NCBI GenBank assembly: GCA_035577545.1
Contig: DATLVI010000022.1
Span: 1 to 64,000, forward strand
Source of the DNA: Verrucomicrobiia bacterium
GTDB lineage: Bacteria; Verrucomicrobiota; Verrucomicrobiia; Palsa-1439
Reading direction: 5' to 3'
DNA: 64,000 bases
Position numbers and translations under genes: made by a program. Below are positions 15,471-23,372 of the stretch, piece after piece. The stretch's first letter is position 1. Each line of letters opens with the position of its first letter. The notes under the pieces were generated by a model that was not told where the DNA came from, did not search any database, and worked only from the letters and a program-made list of their open reading frames with translations.

Positions 15471-16399
15471 GCCACCGCCTCCTCAAATCGACGCCCGGTA
15501 CGACAAATAAACACATCTTCCAGCGTCGGCTTGTGAATGCTGATAGCGTCGATCTGACCGGGGAACGCCTCGACCAACTCCGCAATGAACTTATGGCCGT
15601 TTATCCGCTCGACGCGCACGCTACCGCTCAAGGTCCGCGCCTCGATGCCAAACCGTTTGCCAATCTGTTCGGCCAATGCTTGGGGTTGACGGGTTTCCAC
15701 CGAAATCACGTCACCGCCAATCTGTTCCTTCAATTCGCGCGGTGTACTGAGTGCCACGAGTTGGCCGTGATCCAATATCGCCAGACGGTCGCACCGATCC
15801 GCTTCCTCCATCAGGTGTGTCGTCAGCAAAATGGTCATGCCATCTTCATCACGCAAACGTTCGAGATAATCCGACAACTCCCGCCGCACGCGGGGATCGA
15901 GTCCCGTGCTCGGTTCGTCGAGTAACAGCAACTGCGGCTTGTGCAAGAGGCCCTTCGCCAACTCCACCCTTCGTCGCTGGCCGCCCGAAAGGGTTTCTAC
16001 GAGATCACCCTTGCGATCCGCCATACCAAACCGCGAAAGCAACAGATCAATCCGTGATTGCAATCCCTGTCCGCGAAGATTGTAGAGATGACCCTGATGG
16101 CGGAGGTTCTCAAGCACGGTCAGTTTGCGGTCCAAGCTTGGCGATTGAAAGACTACTCCGATGCGGCGGCGAATCTCGCCCTGCTCGCGGACCACGTCGA
16201 CACCGAACATGCGTACGCTTCCCTGGCTGGGCGCAACCAGGGTGCTGAGGATTCGGAAGAGCGTCGTCTTGCCACCGCCATTCGGGCCGAGCAGCGCGAA
16301 GATTTCGCCCTTGGCGACCTGGAAACTGACATTATTGAGGGCCGTGCGATCACCGTAGCGGTGTGTCAGCGCTTCGACCACGAGAAGAGAGTCGCTCAT
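15467..16399 (-). CDS. ABC transporter ATP-binding protein
   Basis: The 310-residue ATPase shows Walker A GPNGGGKTT, Q-loop VVFQSPSLD, signature LSGGQRRRVELAKG, Walker B LLLLDEPSTGLD and the switch His in LLTTHLMEEADR. Note Gly in place of Ala/Ser in the P-loop (GPNGGGKTT). The C-terminal about 80 residues form the DUF4162-like extension common in ABC-2 exporters of the DrrA type. Partner of the permease that follows with a 4-bp overlap. ATG at 16399 is chosen; a TTG three codons upstream is also possible. The gene sits 13 bp after ctaB. Confidence 0.93.
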   Translation of the reverse strand: MSDSLLVVEALTHRYGDRTALNNVSFQVAKGEIFALLGPNGGGKTTLFRILSTLVAPSQGSVRMFGVDVVREQGEIRRRIGVVFQSPSLDRKLTVLENLRHQGHLYNLRGQGLQSRIDLLLSRFGMADRKGDLVETLSGGQRRRVELAKGLLHKPQLLLLDEPSTGLDPRVRRELSDYLERLRDEDGMTILLTTHLMEEADRCDRLAILDHGQLVALSTPRELKEQIGGDVISVETRQPQALAEQIGKRFGIEARTLSGSVRVERINGHKFIAELVEAFPGQIDAISIHKPTLEDVFICRTGRRFEEAVA

Positions 16400-16411
16400 G
16401 GGAATCAACTT

Positions 16412-17269
16412 CTAAAAGCCGGCATCGATGATGATGAGTAGCAGCAATAGCGGAAGATAGATGACGGAGGCCTTGAGCAACCGTCGCGCGTCGAGAAACG
16501 ATTTCGAGCGGGTGAACAGCACGCCGACCGCCAGCAGCGCCAGGCCAATCATGAGCGCTCCGATGCAGTACACCCTGCCCGTCATGCCGATGGTGGTGGG
16601 GAGTACCGATACCCCTAGCAAGAGGGTGGCAAACAAAATCGTCTGGCGGAATGTACGTACGCCACTTGGATCGACGACGGGCAACATTTTGAAACCCGCA
16701 TCGCGATAGTCGTCCTTGAACATCCACGCGATCGCGTAGAAGTGAGGGTGTTGCCATGCGAAAAGAATCAGGAAAAGCACCCACGCGCCGGCGTCGAGCC
16801 GGCCGGTCGCGGCGGCCCAGCCGCACAACGGTGGAATTGCGCCGGGAATTGCCCCAAATGTCGTATTGAGCCACGTCAAGCGCTTCATCGGCGTGTAAAC
16901 CAGCACGTACAGGAACGCCGCGAGCAGGACGAGAAAGCCGGTGAGTAGGTTAATCGCCCAAACTAGGATGAATAACCCGAGCAGCACGAGGCTGATGCCG
17001 AAGGCCAGAGCGTTCGCCGGTTGGATCAAGCCCGCAGGTAAGGCGCGATCGCGAGTGCGCACCATTCTACCGTCCACGTCGCGTTCCAGATAGTTATTCA
17101 ACGCCGCCGAACCGCCCGTCGCGCAACCCACGCCGAGCAGCGTCAGGAAAAGAGTCCCTAACGGATGAATCCCCTTCGCCGCGAGAAAATAACCGATGGT
17201 CGTCGTCACCAACACCATCGATAGGATGCGCGGCTTGGTCAACTCGATATAGGAGGAGAGACTTTTCAT
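16412..17269 (-). CDS. ctaB: Protoheme IX farnesyltransferase (heme O synthase)
   Basis: The 285-residue UbiA-family prenyltransferase converts heme B to heme O by adding a farnesyl group, the first step of heme A synthesis. Eight or nine transmembrane segments are visible. The first Asp-rich motif reads NNYLERDVDGRMVRTRDRAL, and the second conserved region is YTPMKRLTWLNTTFGAIPGA with FAWQHPHFYAIAW and KDDYRDAGFKMLP. ATG at 17269 overlaps the ctaA stop (ATGA) and has an AGGAGGAGA-like stretch (complement of 17249-17260) inside the gene rather than before it, so the overlap decides the start. It works with CtaA, encoded immediately before it, to supply heme A to the oxidase. Confidence 0.96.
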   Translation of the reverse strand: MKSLSSYIELTKPRILSMVLVTTTIGYFLAAKGIHPLGTLFLTLLGVGCATGGSAALNNYLERDVDGRMVRTRDRALPAGLIQPANALAFGISLVLLGLFILVWAINLLTGFLVLLAAFLYVLVYTPMKRLTWLNTTFGAIPGAIPPLCGWAAATGRLDAGAWVLFLILFAWQHPHFYAIAWMFKDDYRDAGFKMLPVVDPSGVRTFRQTILFATLLLGVSVLPTTIGMTGRVYCIGALMIGLALLAVGVLFTRSKSFLDARRLLKASVIYLPLLLLLIIIDAGF

Positions 17270-18192
17270 GAGAGCGCCCCTGCTGCAAATGGCAATGCCG
17301 CTTCCTCCCTCGGCAGAGCGAGGAACCGGTAGGCCTTCAACGTGATCACCAAGCTTGTCGCCAAAATCAGCGCGCCGAACGCAAGGTGCAGTGTCGGCAC
17401 GATTACCTGGATCGCCGACAATTGACCGTCGACATTCTTCGGCACGCGTACCATCAATGTCACCAATCCCAATGCAACCTGGGCTGTAACCAGCCCGAGT
17501 AATAAAATCGCCAGCCGAACGAATTCCTTTTGCTTTTGCGTGAACAGCACGATCACCATGCTGGTGATGACACACCCAAAGACCACGACGGCACCGATGA
17601 TGTGCGCGAGAACGCCCGATTCGGAATGACGAATCGTCGCCCCGAGGATGATCTGCAGGTAGATCGCGAACGTCGAGATCAGCGCCAATCGTCGAATCAA
17701 CCCGGCGTTAGCGGTTTCATAAGCCGGTGGCGCCTGCATCCAGCACTCGGAGGTGACCAGCGCCAAAGCTATCGTGATGCAGAAAAACACCTCCGCCAGG
17801 CTCGCGTGGGCGATGGAGATTGGTGGCGGGAGCATTAGTTTCACCGTCAATCCGCCCAAAACCCCTTGGGCAATCACCACGCCCAAGGCGGCGATGCCGA
17901 GGCGGCGCACCCAGCGGCGTTGTTCCCTCCGCACCAGCCAAAATGTCAGGGCGACGGTCAACATCCCGACCACGCTAGCGATCAGACGGTGAACGTGTTC
18001 ATAGCGGATGTTGCCGACCCACTTTGATATCGGGAAGGAGAACATAAAGCTGCCGTATGTGGTTGGCCAATCGGGAACCGCCAGGCCCGCGCGGTGACTG
18101 GTCACGCTCGCGCCCGCGCAAATGAGGAGGAACGTCGCAAAGGCCAACAAACAAGCGAAGCGGTGCAGCCAACGGTGGAAGTGATTGTTCAT
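17266..18192 (-). CDS. ctaA: Heme A synthase, CtaA/COX15 family
   Basis: The 308-residue protein has eight transmembrane helices and the paired histidines of CtaA/COX15: TSHRAGLAVPDWPTTYG near residue 35, YEHVHRLIASVVGM, SIAHASLAEVFFC, IRHSESGVLAHIIGAVVVFG and LHLAFGALILATS. It oxidises the C8 methyl of heme O to the formyl of heme A. The AGLAVPDWPTTYG block is typical of bacterial type-2 enzymes. ATG at 18192 is selected because the hydrophobic N-terminus begins just after it and upstream codons overlap the end of oxidase subunit II. It follows ctaC by about 32 bp. Confidence 0.95.
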   Translation of the reverse strand: MNNHFHRWLHRFACLLAFATFLLICAGASVTSHRAGLAVPDWPTTYGSFMFSFPISKWVGNIRYEHVHRLIASVVGMLTVALTFWLVRREQRRWVRRLGIAALGVVIAQGVLGGLTVKLMLPPPISIAHASLAEVFFCITIALALVTSECWMQAPPAYETANAGLIRRLALISTFAIYLQIILGATIRHSESGVLAHIIGAVVVFGCVITSMVIVLFTQKQKEFVRLAILLLGLVTAQVALGLVTLMVRVPKNVDGQLSAIQVIVPTLHLAFGALILATSLVITLKAYRFLALPREEAALPFAAGALS

Positions 18193-18224
18193 CTTGATCA
18201 GCGCAAACAATGAGTCGCCGGAGG

Positions 18225-19172
18225 CTATTCCTCCAACGAATCCTCCTGGTCTTTCACCCACGCCGCGTAATCCTTTTCACTATCGATTGTGAGATAACCA
18301 CGCATGCGATAATGGCTCAAACCGCAAAGCTGGGCGCAGGCAATTTCCGCCGGGTAATGCGGCCCGAGGCGGACCGTGGTAATGCCACTGGCAACCAGCT
18401 TCGCCGCCGCATCCTTGCTGATGAGGCGTCCCTTTTTCGCCAATACCGTGCCATCGGCAGCCTTGTAGTCCTCCATCGAGACATAGGGGTCGAGGTCCTT
18501 GGTGGGAGGAAGTGTAAGGCTGAATGCCTCTTCCTCGCGCATTTCTTCGGTGGTCTTCGTGGGGACAAAGTGAATAGGGATGAGCATGCCTGGGATGGCA
18601 TCCTGCTTCACGCGCATGACGGGCAGGAAAAAGCTGTGAATCACGTCCTTGGTAGTAATGTCGATGACTGCAGGGCGGTTCACGGGAAGGTGAAGCTGGT
18701 TCAGCGTCACGATGTCGTCTTTGGCACGTGGGTCACCTTTGCGATCGATACCGATTGGATTCGACTCCTCATTGACCAGCTTGATGTCGGTGTGTCCATA
18801 AACGCCGTCGGGACCGGGATATTGGACGTTCCACGCGAACTGTTGGGCGATCACACGCACGTGTACCGTGTTCGCTTCGGTCGGGAACGCGCTGACTTTC
18901 CACGACCAGAATGGAATCGAGATGCCAACCAACAGGACGACTTCAATCGCGGCAATGGCCACCTCCAAGTAGGAAGAGGCGTGCGTCTTGACGCCGGTGT
19001 AATCCGCCCGGGGGTTGCGCCCCTTGCGGAAGCGAAAAAGCGTATATAGGAAAAACGCAATCCATCCCACGAACAGCACGACCATCAGGATGTGCACGTA
19101 CAAAATCAACCAGTCCATATCCGCCCCACGGTCGGAGGCATTGATCGGTAGTCCTAAAAGCTTCTGCAACAT
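18225..19172 (-). CDS. ctaC: Cytochrome c oxidase subunit II with enlarged CuA domain
   Basis: The 315-residue protein has two transmembrane segments (residues about 20-45 and 70-92) and a periplasmic CuA domain. CuA ligands are His179 (VIHSFFLP), Cys279, Cys283, His287 and Met290 in CAQLCGLSHYRM. The spacing between the first His and the first Cys is 100 residues, whereas it is about 35 in the Paracoccus protein. A stretch near residues 204-272, rich in charged residues (KTTEEMREEEAF, MEDYKAADGTVLAKKGRL), is therefore an insertion in the cupredoxin domain. No CxxCH is present, so this is not a caa3-type subunit with its own heme c. The insertion could be a docking surface for the octaheme protein of this locus. 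Confidence 0.95.
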   Translation of the reverse strand: MLQKLLGLPINASDRGADMDWLILYVHILMVVLFVGWIAFFLYTLFRFRKGRNPRADYTGVKTHASSYLEVAIAAIEVVLLVGISIPFWSWKVSAFPTEANTVHVRVIAQQFAWNVQYPGPDGVYGHTDIKLVNEESNPIGIDRKGDPRAKDDIVTLNQLHLPVNRPAVIDITTKDVIHSFFLPVMRVKQDAIPGMLIPIHFVPTKTTEEMREEEAFSLTLPPTKDLDPYVSMEDYKAADGTVLAKKGRLISKDAAAKLVASGITTVRLGPHYPAEIACAQLCGLSHYRMRGYLTIDSEKDYAAWVKDQEDSLEE

Positions 19173-19197
19173 GGTTCAGTCCTTTTCGCTTGAATCG

Positions 19198-19446
19198 TTA
19201 CGGTGTCAGCTCCGTACTGTGACGGCGCGCCCGTCGCGCAAAACGGAAAAACAGGCCGCCGAACCCGCCCAGCACCACACCCGTGACACCCAGCATCGTG
19301 AAAATTCCAAAATTCATGCCGCGCGTCTGCGCCGCACCGGGCGCCCCATAGCAGACGGCGCACGCCAGCAACAGGCGTGGCGACAAACCCATCGCGGCAA
19401 CCAGCGCGAACACCGCCAATTTCCTGGCCCGGTGAAAGACGTTCAT
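19198..19446 (-). CDS. Small secreted or membrane protein of the oxidase operon
   Basis: The 82-residue product begins with a signal-like segment (KLAVFALVAAMGLSPRLLLA), followed by CAVCYGAPG and a second hydrophobic segment (FTMLGVTGVVLGGFGGLFFRF), then a basic tail. The CxxC right after the predicted cleavage site could bind metal or form a disulfide. It lies between ctaC and another small gene in the oxidase operon with 25 and 4 bp gaps, so it is likely an accessory or assembly subunit. No named family is recognised. Confidence 0.65.
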   Translation of the reverse strand: MNVFHRARKLAVFALVAAMGLSPRLLLACAVCYGAPGAAQTRGMNFGIFTMLGVTGVVLGGFGGLFFRFARRARRHSTELTP

Positions 19447-19450
19447 CGCC

Positions 19451-19651
19451 CTATTTCTTCTCCTTCAAATTCTTGAGAAACATGATCTCGTACAACACCA
19501 GCAACACGCCAAAGCCAAAAGAGACGTATCCAGTAATCGCATACCCCGCGCGTCCTTTCGCGTAATCGGAGTTGAGACACCAACCGCCAAAAACCAGGCA
19601 CAGCAGGACGGCCATTGTGACGAAGATAATATGGAACGTCTTCAGTGACAT
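19451..19651 (-). CDS. Small two-helix membrane protein of the oxidase operon
   Basis: The 66-residue protein contains two hydrophobic helices, FHIIFVTMAVLLCLVFGGW and GYVSFGFGVLLVLYEIMFL, and a Lys-rich C-terminus. It starts 2 bp after the subunit IV stop. The size and position fit a minor structural subunit or assembly factor of the heme-copper oxidase. Function is inferred only from the operon. Confidence 0.65.
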   Translation of the reverse strand: MSLKTFHIIFVTMAVLLCLVFGGWCLNSDYAKGRAGYAITGYVSFGFGVLLVLYEIMFLKNLKEKK

Positions 19652-19653
19652 GT

Positions 19654-20010
19654 TTACTCCGCCGGATGCGCCGGCACGTGTCCTTGTGGCACGACGAAAA
19701 TCCCCTGTTGACGTCCCTGCTGGTCCTGACGGGCAAACATGATCAACCCCACCATCACCACCACAAATGTCGCCGTGAGCACGAGCACCCAGTAGATCAT
19801 TTTTCGCTCGGCAGAGAGATGCATGAAAAAGGCCGCTACCAGCGAACCTTTGACCGTGGCGATGATCAACGCCACAATAATGCCGAGGATGATGCCAAGG
19901 TGGATGTTGGAGGCCAACACAGTGATCAGCGTGCCGACCGCCAGCGCAACAAAGACTTTGATGTAGGTCTTCACGTGGCTTTGAACGTCTTCGTGATGCG
20001 TGTCGCTCAT
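19654..20010 (-). CDS. ctaF: Cytochrome c oxidase subunit IV (prokaryotic type)
   Basis: The 118-residue protein has three transmembrane helices and the subunit IV signature IATVKGSLVAAFFMHL followed by a charged ERK. A histidine-rich cytoplasmic N-terminus (SDTHHEDVQSH) precedes the first helix. It is a small integral subunit that stabilises the A-type oxidase and carries no cofactor. ATG at 20010 is preferred; an ATG five codons upstream, 1 bp after the subunit III stop, is also possible. The C-terminus (VVPQGHVPAHPAE) is soluble. Confidence 0.88.
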   Translation of the reverse strand: MSDTHHEDVQSHVKTYIKVFVALAVGTLITVLASNIHLGIILGIIVALIIATVKGSLVAAFFMHLSAERKMIYWVLVLTATFVVVMVGLIMFARQDQQGRQQGIFVVPQGHVPAHPAE

Positions 20011-20026
20011 GATATCTCGATCCATT

Positions 20027-20638
20027 CTATTTGCCTGGCAAAAGGTAAAGGACGGGGAACAGGAAAATCCACACGAGATCGACGAAGTGCCAATACAAAC
20101 CGGCGACTTCGATCCGATTCGTGAAGCGTTCCGGGTCGGTCTGCCACATCTTGCTGCCGGGCCCCCAGAGGTAACTATTGACGATCATGCCGCCGATGAC
20201 GTGCAACCCGTGCAGCCCGGTCATCGTGAAGTAGATCGCCATGAATGTGCTCGTCGACGGCCACAGGCCGGTCTCGAATTTATGCGCGTACTCAAATCCC
20301 TTAATGACCAGGAAGATCGCGCCGCACAGGATAGTCAGGCCCATGTACAACTTGTACCGGCCGAGATTCTTCATCTTCAACGAGGCCCAACTCATGACCA
20401 TCGTCACGCTGGAGATAATCAGCACCAGCGTATTGATCGTGGCCAGTGGGACGTTGAGGAATTCCGCGCCGTGTTCCCACGTCTCCGCGCCCGTGCGCAA
20501 CAGCACGTACGTCGAGAACAATGCGCCGAACAGCATCACTTCCGAGGCAAGAAAAAGCCAAATGCCCAGTTTGGCATTGTACAGGCCGGTATCCGGTCGC
20601 TCGGTCGAGTTGTAAGGAATCTCAATGGCAGTAGACAT
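20027..20638 (-). CDS. ctaE: Cytochrome c oxidase subunit III
   Basis: The 203-residue protein has five transmembrane helices, as in the short bacterial subunit III. Signatures are [22 protein letters not shown] at residues 23-44, [20 protein letters not shown] and [20 protein letters not shown]. Subunit III binds lipids and stabilises the proton-uptake path of subunit I. Its ATG directly follows the subunit I stop with no spacer, and the order I-III-IV-small-small-II is unusual compared with the common II-I-III order. Confidence 0.95.
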   Translation of the reverse strand: MSTAIEIPYNSTERPDTGLYNAKLGIWLFLASEVMLFGALFSTYVLLRTGAETWEHGAEFLNVPLATINTLVLIISSVTMVMSWASLKMKNLGRYKLYMGLTILCGAIFLVIKGFEYAHKFETGLWPSTSTFMAIYFTMTGLHGLHVIGGMIVNSYLWGPGSKMWQTDPERFTNRIEVAGLYWHFVDLVWIFLFPVLYLLPGK

Positions 20639-22438
20639 CTATTTCTTTCCTGGGTTGTTCGGGTCGCCCGGTTTCTTGTCGGGTTCATTCTGGGGAAGAA
20701 AATCCTTTTCTTCACCTGGCACGCTGTACTCGTAGGGGCCGCGATAGACTTCCGGGATCTTTAGAAAATTCCCGTGCGGCGGCGGAGTCGGCGTGGCCCA
20801 TTCGAGGGTCGTGGATTCCCACGGATTATCGCTCGTCACCTTTCGACCGGCGAACAGGCTCCAGAAGAAATTCACGATGAAGAACAGTTGAATAATCGCC
20901 AGGCCCCACGCGGAGTGCGACATGACCTTGTTCAGGAAGAGGACGTTCTGGGCGTGAAGATAGGAACTGCCGCCGTCGTACAGGCGCCGTGATACACCCG
21001 CCATGCCCACGATGAACATCGGCATGAAGATGCCGTTCATGAAGACGAGCGAACCCCAGAAGTGGAGTTTGCCGAGGAACTCGTTCATTTGTTTGCCGCT
21101 GACTTTCGGGAACCAGTAGTAGATGCCCGCGAAGAGCGCGAAGAGCGTCCCCGGCGCGACAACGTAGTGGAAATGGCCGATGACGTAGTACGTGTCGTGC
21201 AAATGGATGTCCGCGCTTGCCAAACCGAGCGGCAGGCCTGTCAGGCCGCCGATGCCGAACATCGGCAGAAACGCGAGGGCGAACAACATGGGCACGTTGA
21301 ACCGGATGGAACCGCCCCACAGCGAGAGGATCAGCGCCGTCAGAATGACGATTGACGGGATCGAGATGATCATCGTGGTGGTCTGGAAGAAGGCGTTGAT
21401 GGCCGTGCCCATGCCGGTCAGGAACATGTGATGAGCCCAGACGACGAACGACATGAACCCGAGAAAGATCACCGAATAGACCAGGGATTTGTAGCCCCAC
21501 AGCGGTTTGCGCGTGTTGTTGGCGATGACCTCGGCGACGATTCCCATCGCGGGCAGGATCAACACGTACACTTCCGGATGCGCGAGAAACCAGAAAAGAT
21601 GCTGCCAGAGCAACGCGCTGCCGCCGCCACTGACGTTCAGCGCCTTGCCGCCGACCACCAGCCCGCTCGGCAGGAAAAAGCTGGTGTTCGCCATGCGATC
21701 CATCAACTGCATCACGCCCGCCGCTTCCAACGGCGGAAACGCCAGCACGAGCAGGAAGCCCGTGACCAACTGTGCCCAAACGAAAAATGGCAACCGCATC
21801 CACGTCAGTCCCTTTGCTCGTAACTGGATGATGGTCGTGATTGTATTGACCGAGCCGAGGAGCGAAGAGGTGATGAGGAACACCATGCCGGTCAGCCACA
21901 GGGATTGGCCCGTGAAAAGTGAATGGCTGAGGGGGGTGATAACTGAAAGCGGCGCATACGAGGTCCAGCCGGACTGCGCTGAGCCGCCGGACACAAAGAA
22001 GCTGCCGAGCATGACCACGCCGCCGATAAAATACACCCAGTAGCTGGACATGTTGAGCTTGGGGAACGCCATGTCCTGCGCGCCAACTTGCAGCGGTACC
22101 AGGTAATTGCCGAATGCGCCCACGGCCAGCGGCACCACGCCAAGAAAGACCATGATGGTGCCGTGCATCGCGCCGAGTTGGTTGTAAAACTCGGGCGCCA
22201 TCACCCCACCGGGCATCCGGGATTCCCCGAGCCAATTTGTCAGGAAGGCAATCGGCAGCGGCTTGCCGGGATAGGCCAACTGCCAGCGCATCAACAACAT
22301 CAGGCAGAAGCCGAAAAACAAAAACACCAGAGCGGTCAGCCCGTACTGAATACCGATGATTTTGTGGTCCGTCGAGAAAATATAGTGCCGCCAAAACGGC
22401 AATTCATCGTGATGCTCTTCATGATGCGCTTCTGTCAT
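20639..22438 (-). CDS. ctaD: Cytochrome c oxidase subunit I (A-type heme-copper oxidase)
   Basis: The 599-residue protein carries all catalytic residues. Low-spin heme a ligands are His92 (AMHGTIMVFLG) and His424. CuB ligands are His287, His336 and His337, with the crosslinked Tyr291 in AHPEVY. The high-spin heme a3 ligand is His422 in VIGHFHYVVAPG. Glu289 of HPEVY marks an A1-type D-channel. About twelve transmembrane helices are followed by a hydrophilic Pro-rich C-terminal tail ending in DPNNPGKK. It reduces oxygen to water and pumps protons. The mRNA has GGAGGGG about 10 nt before the ATG. A hairpin overlapping the stop of the upstream cupredoxin-like gene lies about 90 nt before it. Confidence 0.98.
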   Translation of the reverse strand: MTEAHHEEHHDELPFWRHYIFSTDHKIIGIQYGLTALVFLFFGFCLMLLMRWQLAYPGKPLPIAFLTNWLGESRMPGGVMAPEFYNQLGAMHGTIMVFLGVVPLAVGAFGNYLVPLQVGAQDMAFPKLNMSSYWVYFIGGVVMLGSFFVSGGSAQSGWTSYAPLSVITPLSHSLFTGQSLWLTGMVFLITSSLLGSVNTITTIIQLRAKGLTWMRLPFFVWAQLVTGFLLVLAFPPLEAAGVMQLMDRMANTSFFLPSGLVVGGKALNVSGGGSALLWQHLFWFLAHPEVYVLILPAMGIVAEVIANNTRKPLWGYKSLVYSVIFLGFMSFVVWAHHMFLTGMGTAINAFFQTTTMIISIPSIVILTALILSLWGGSIRFNVPMLFALAFLPMFGIGGLTGLPLGLASADIHLHDTYYVIGHFHYVVAPGTLFALFAGIYYWFPKVSGKQMNEFLGKLHFWGSLVFMNGIFMPMFIVGMAGVSRRLYDGGSSYLHAQNVLFLNKVMSHSAWGLAIIQLFFIVNFFWSLFAGRKVTSDNPWESTTLEWATPTPPPHGNFLKIPEVYRGPYEYSVPGEEKDFLPQNEPDKKPGDPNNPGKK

Positions 22439-22525
22439 TGATCTGCTTCCCCTCCAAAAACAAACCGTTCGAGCGTGCGGTCGGCGTTTCCAACCACACC
22501 CTCAACGGACAAGCTATTACGCCAG

Positions 22526-22545
22526 GCCCGCCCTATTCGGCGGGC
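22526..22545 (-). other. Stem-loop at the cupredoxin-like gene stop codon
   Basis: GCCCGCC (complement of 22539-22545) and its complement (22526-22532) form a perfect 7-bp GC stem around a 6-nt loop that contains the TAG stop. No U-run follows, so it is unlikely to be an efficient terminator. It could limit read-through or protect the upstream mRNA, allowing different expression of the bc and oxidase halves of the locus. Confidence 0.45.
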
Positions 22546-23255
22546 TTTGAAAACTTGAAGTCGATGGTCTTGGCCTCACCGTCACCGACTTTGATCTTTT
22601 GGACCTGTTCGCCATACTTCTCATGCCAGGCAGCCACTTCGTATTCGCCCGCCGGCAATCCCTTGATCGAGAACGTACCATCATCGCCGGTCGTGCTGTA
22701 AAACGGATTGCTCATCACGCCGACATACGCCGACATCCACGGATGCACGTCGCACTTGAAGTGCACCATGACCTCGGGCTCAGCGAAGGTGCGCATGGTC
22801 TTCATCCCCTGGTTGGGCTGGCCTACATTGAATTCCTTGCTCTTCGTCGGTTGAGCGTGAATGTTATGCAACGTGTCGTCCGCATTCACAATTTCCAGCG
22901 GCTGCTTGGCCATCATGCCAAACACGTGCGGCGCATAGTGGCACTTCTCCTGCGTCAGGACGACGGGATTCTTCGGCGTGTCGTAGGTCTTTCCGTCCGG
23001 CAGGCCGCTCTTGATGTACACGAACACATTCTTCAGCATGCCGTCAGCATTGACCACCACTTCTTCAGTCATGAGCGGCGAATCCTCGTGCATCGCGGCG
23101 CACTTGGGATCCGCATCGGTCGGGATCTTCTTCGGCTTCGGGGCCTTGCCATCAAACGTGATCTTGCCGGAGATCGACGCCGAATCTGCGGCTTGCGAAA
23201 CTGTGGCGACCAGTAACGATGCGGCAACCGTCATCAATAACTTTGATAATTTCAT
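22533..23255 (-). CDS. Cupredoxin-like secreted protein with carboxypeptidase-regulatory-like domain
   Basis: The 240-residue protein has a signal peptide (LLMTVAASLLVATVSQA). A possible type-1-like copper site consists of His130 or His133 in LHNIHAQ and Cys168, His171 and Met174 in FKCDVHPWM. A second Cys-His pair (EKCHYAPH, 105-106) is also present. Residues about 185-238 form a carboxypeptidase-regulatory-like beta sandwich (DDGTFSIKGLPAGEYEVAAW). Similar proteins are annotated as methylamine-utilisation or plastocyanin-like. It lies between the octaheme cytochrome and oxidase subunit I, so it may shuttle electrons between them. ATG at 23255 rather than 23261 is chosen because GGAG sits 7 nt before it but only 1 nt before the other. 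Confidence 0.82.
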   Translation of the reverse strand: MKLSKLLMTVAASLLVATVSQAADSASISGKITFDGKAPKPKKIPTDADPKCAAMHEDSPLMTEEVVVNADGMLKNVFVYIKSGLPDGKTYDTPKNPVVLTQEKCHYAPHVFGMMAKQPLEIVNADDTLHNIHAQPTKSKEFNVGQPNQGMKTMRTFAEPEVMVHFKCDVHPWMSAYVGVMSNPFYSTTGDDGTFSIKGLPAGEYEVAAWHEKYGEQVQKIKVGDGEAKTIDFKFSKPAE

Positions 23256-23372
23256 TTCCATTCTCCTTCAGTCGATAATTGACCAGTCTTCTATTGGAAC
23301 CAACCTTTTTCAAGGCCAAAGTTGATTCGTTTTGCTACTACTGAGACGCTCTCCGCCGCACGAAAATTCACG

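Noticed and set aside
18225-19172. caa3-type subunit II with fused cytochrome c
   Set aside because: There is no CxxCH in the protein; the extra length comes from the insertion in the CuA domain.
20826-22394. 522-codon frame inside oxidase subunit I
   Set aside because: Same-strand shadow; Arg/Gly/His-rich translation with no helices, while the ctaD frame has all heme and copper ligands.
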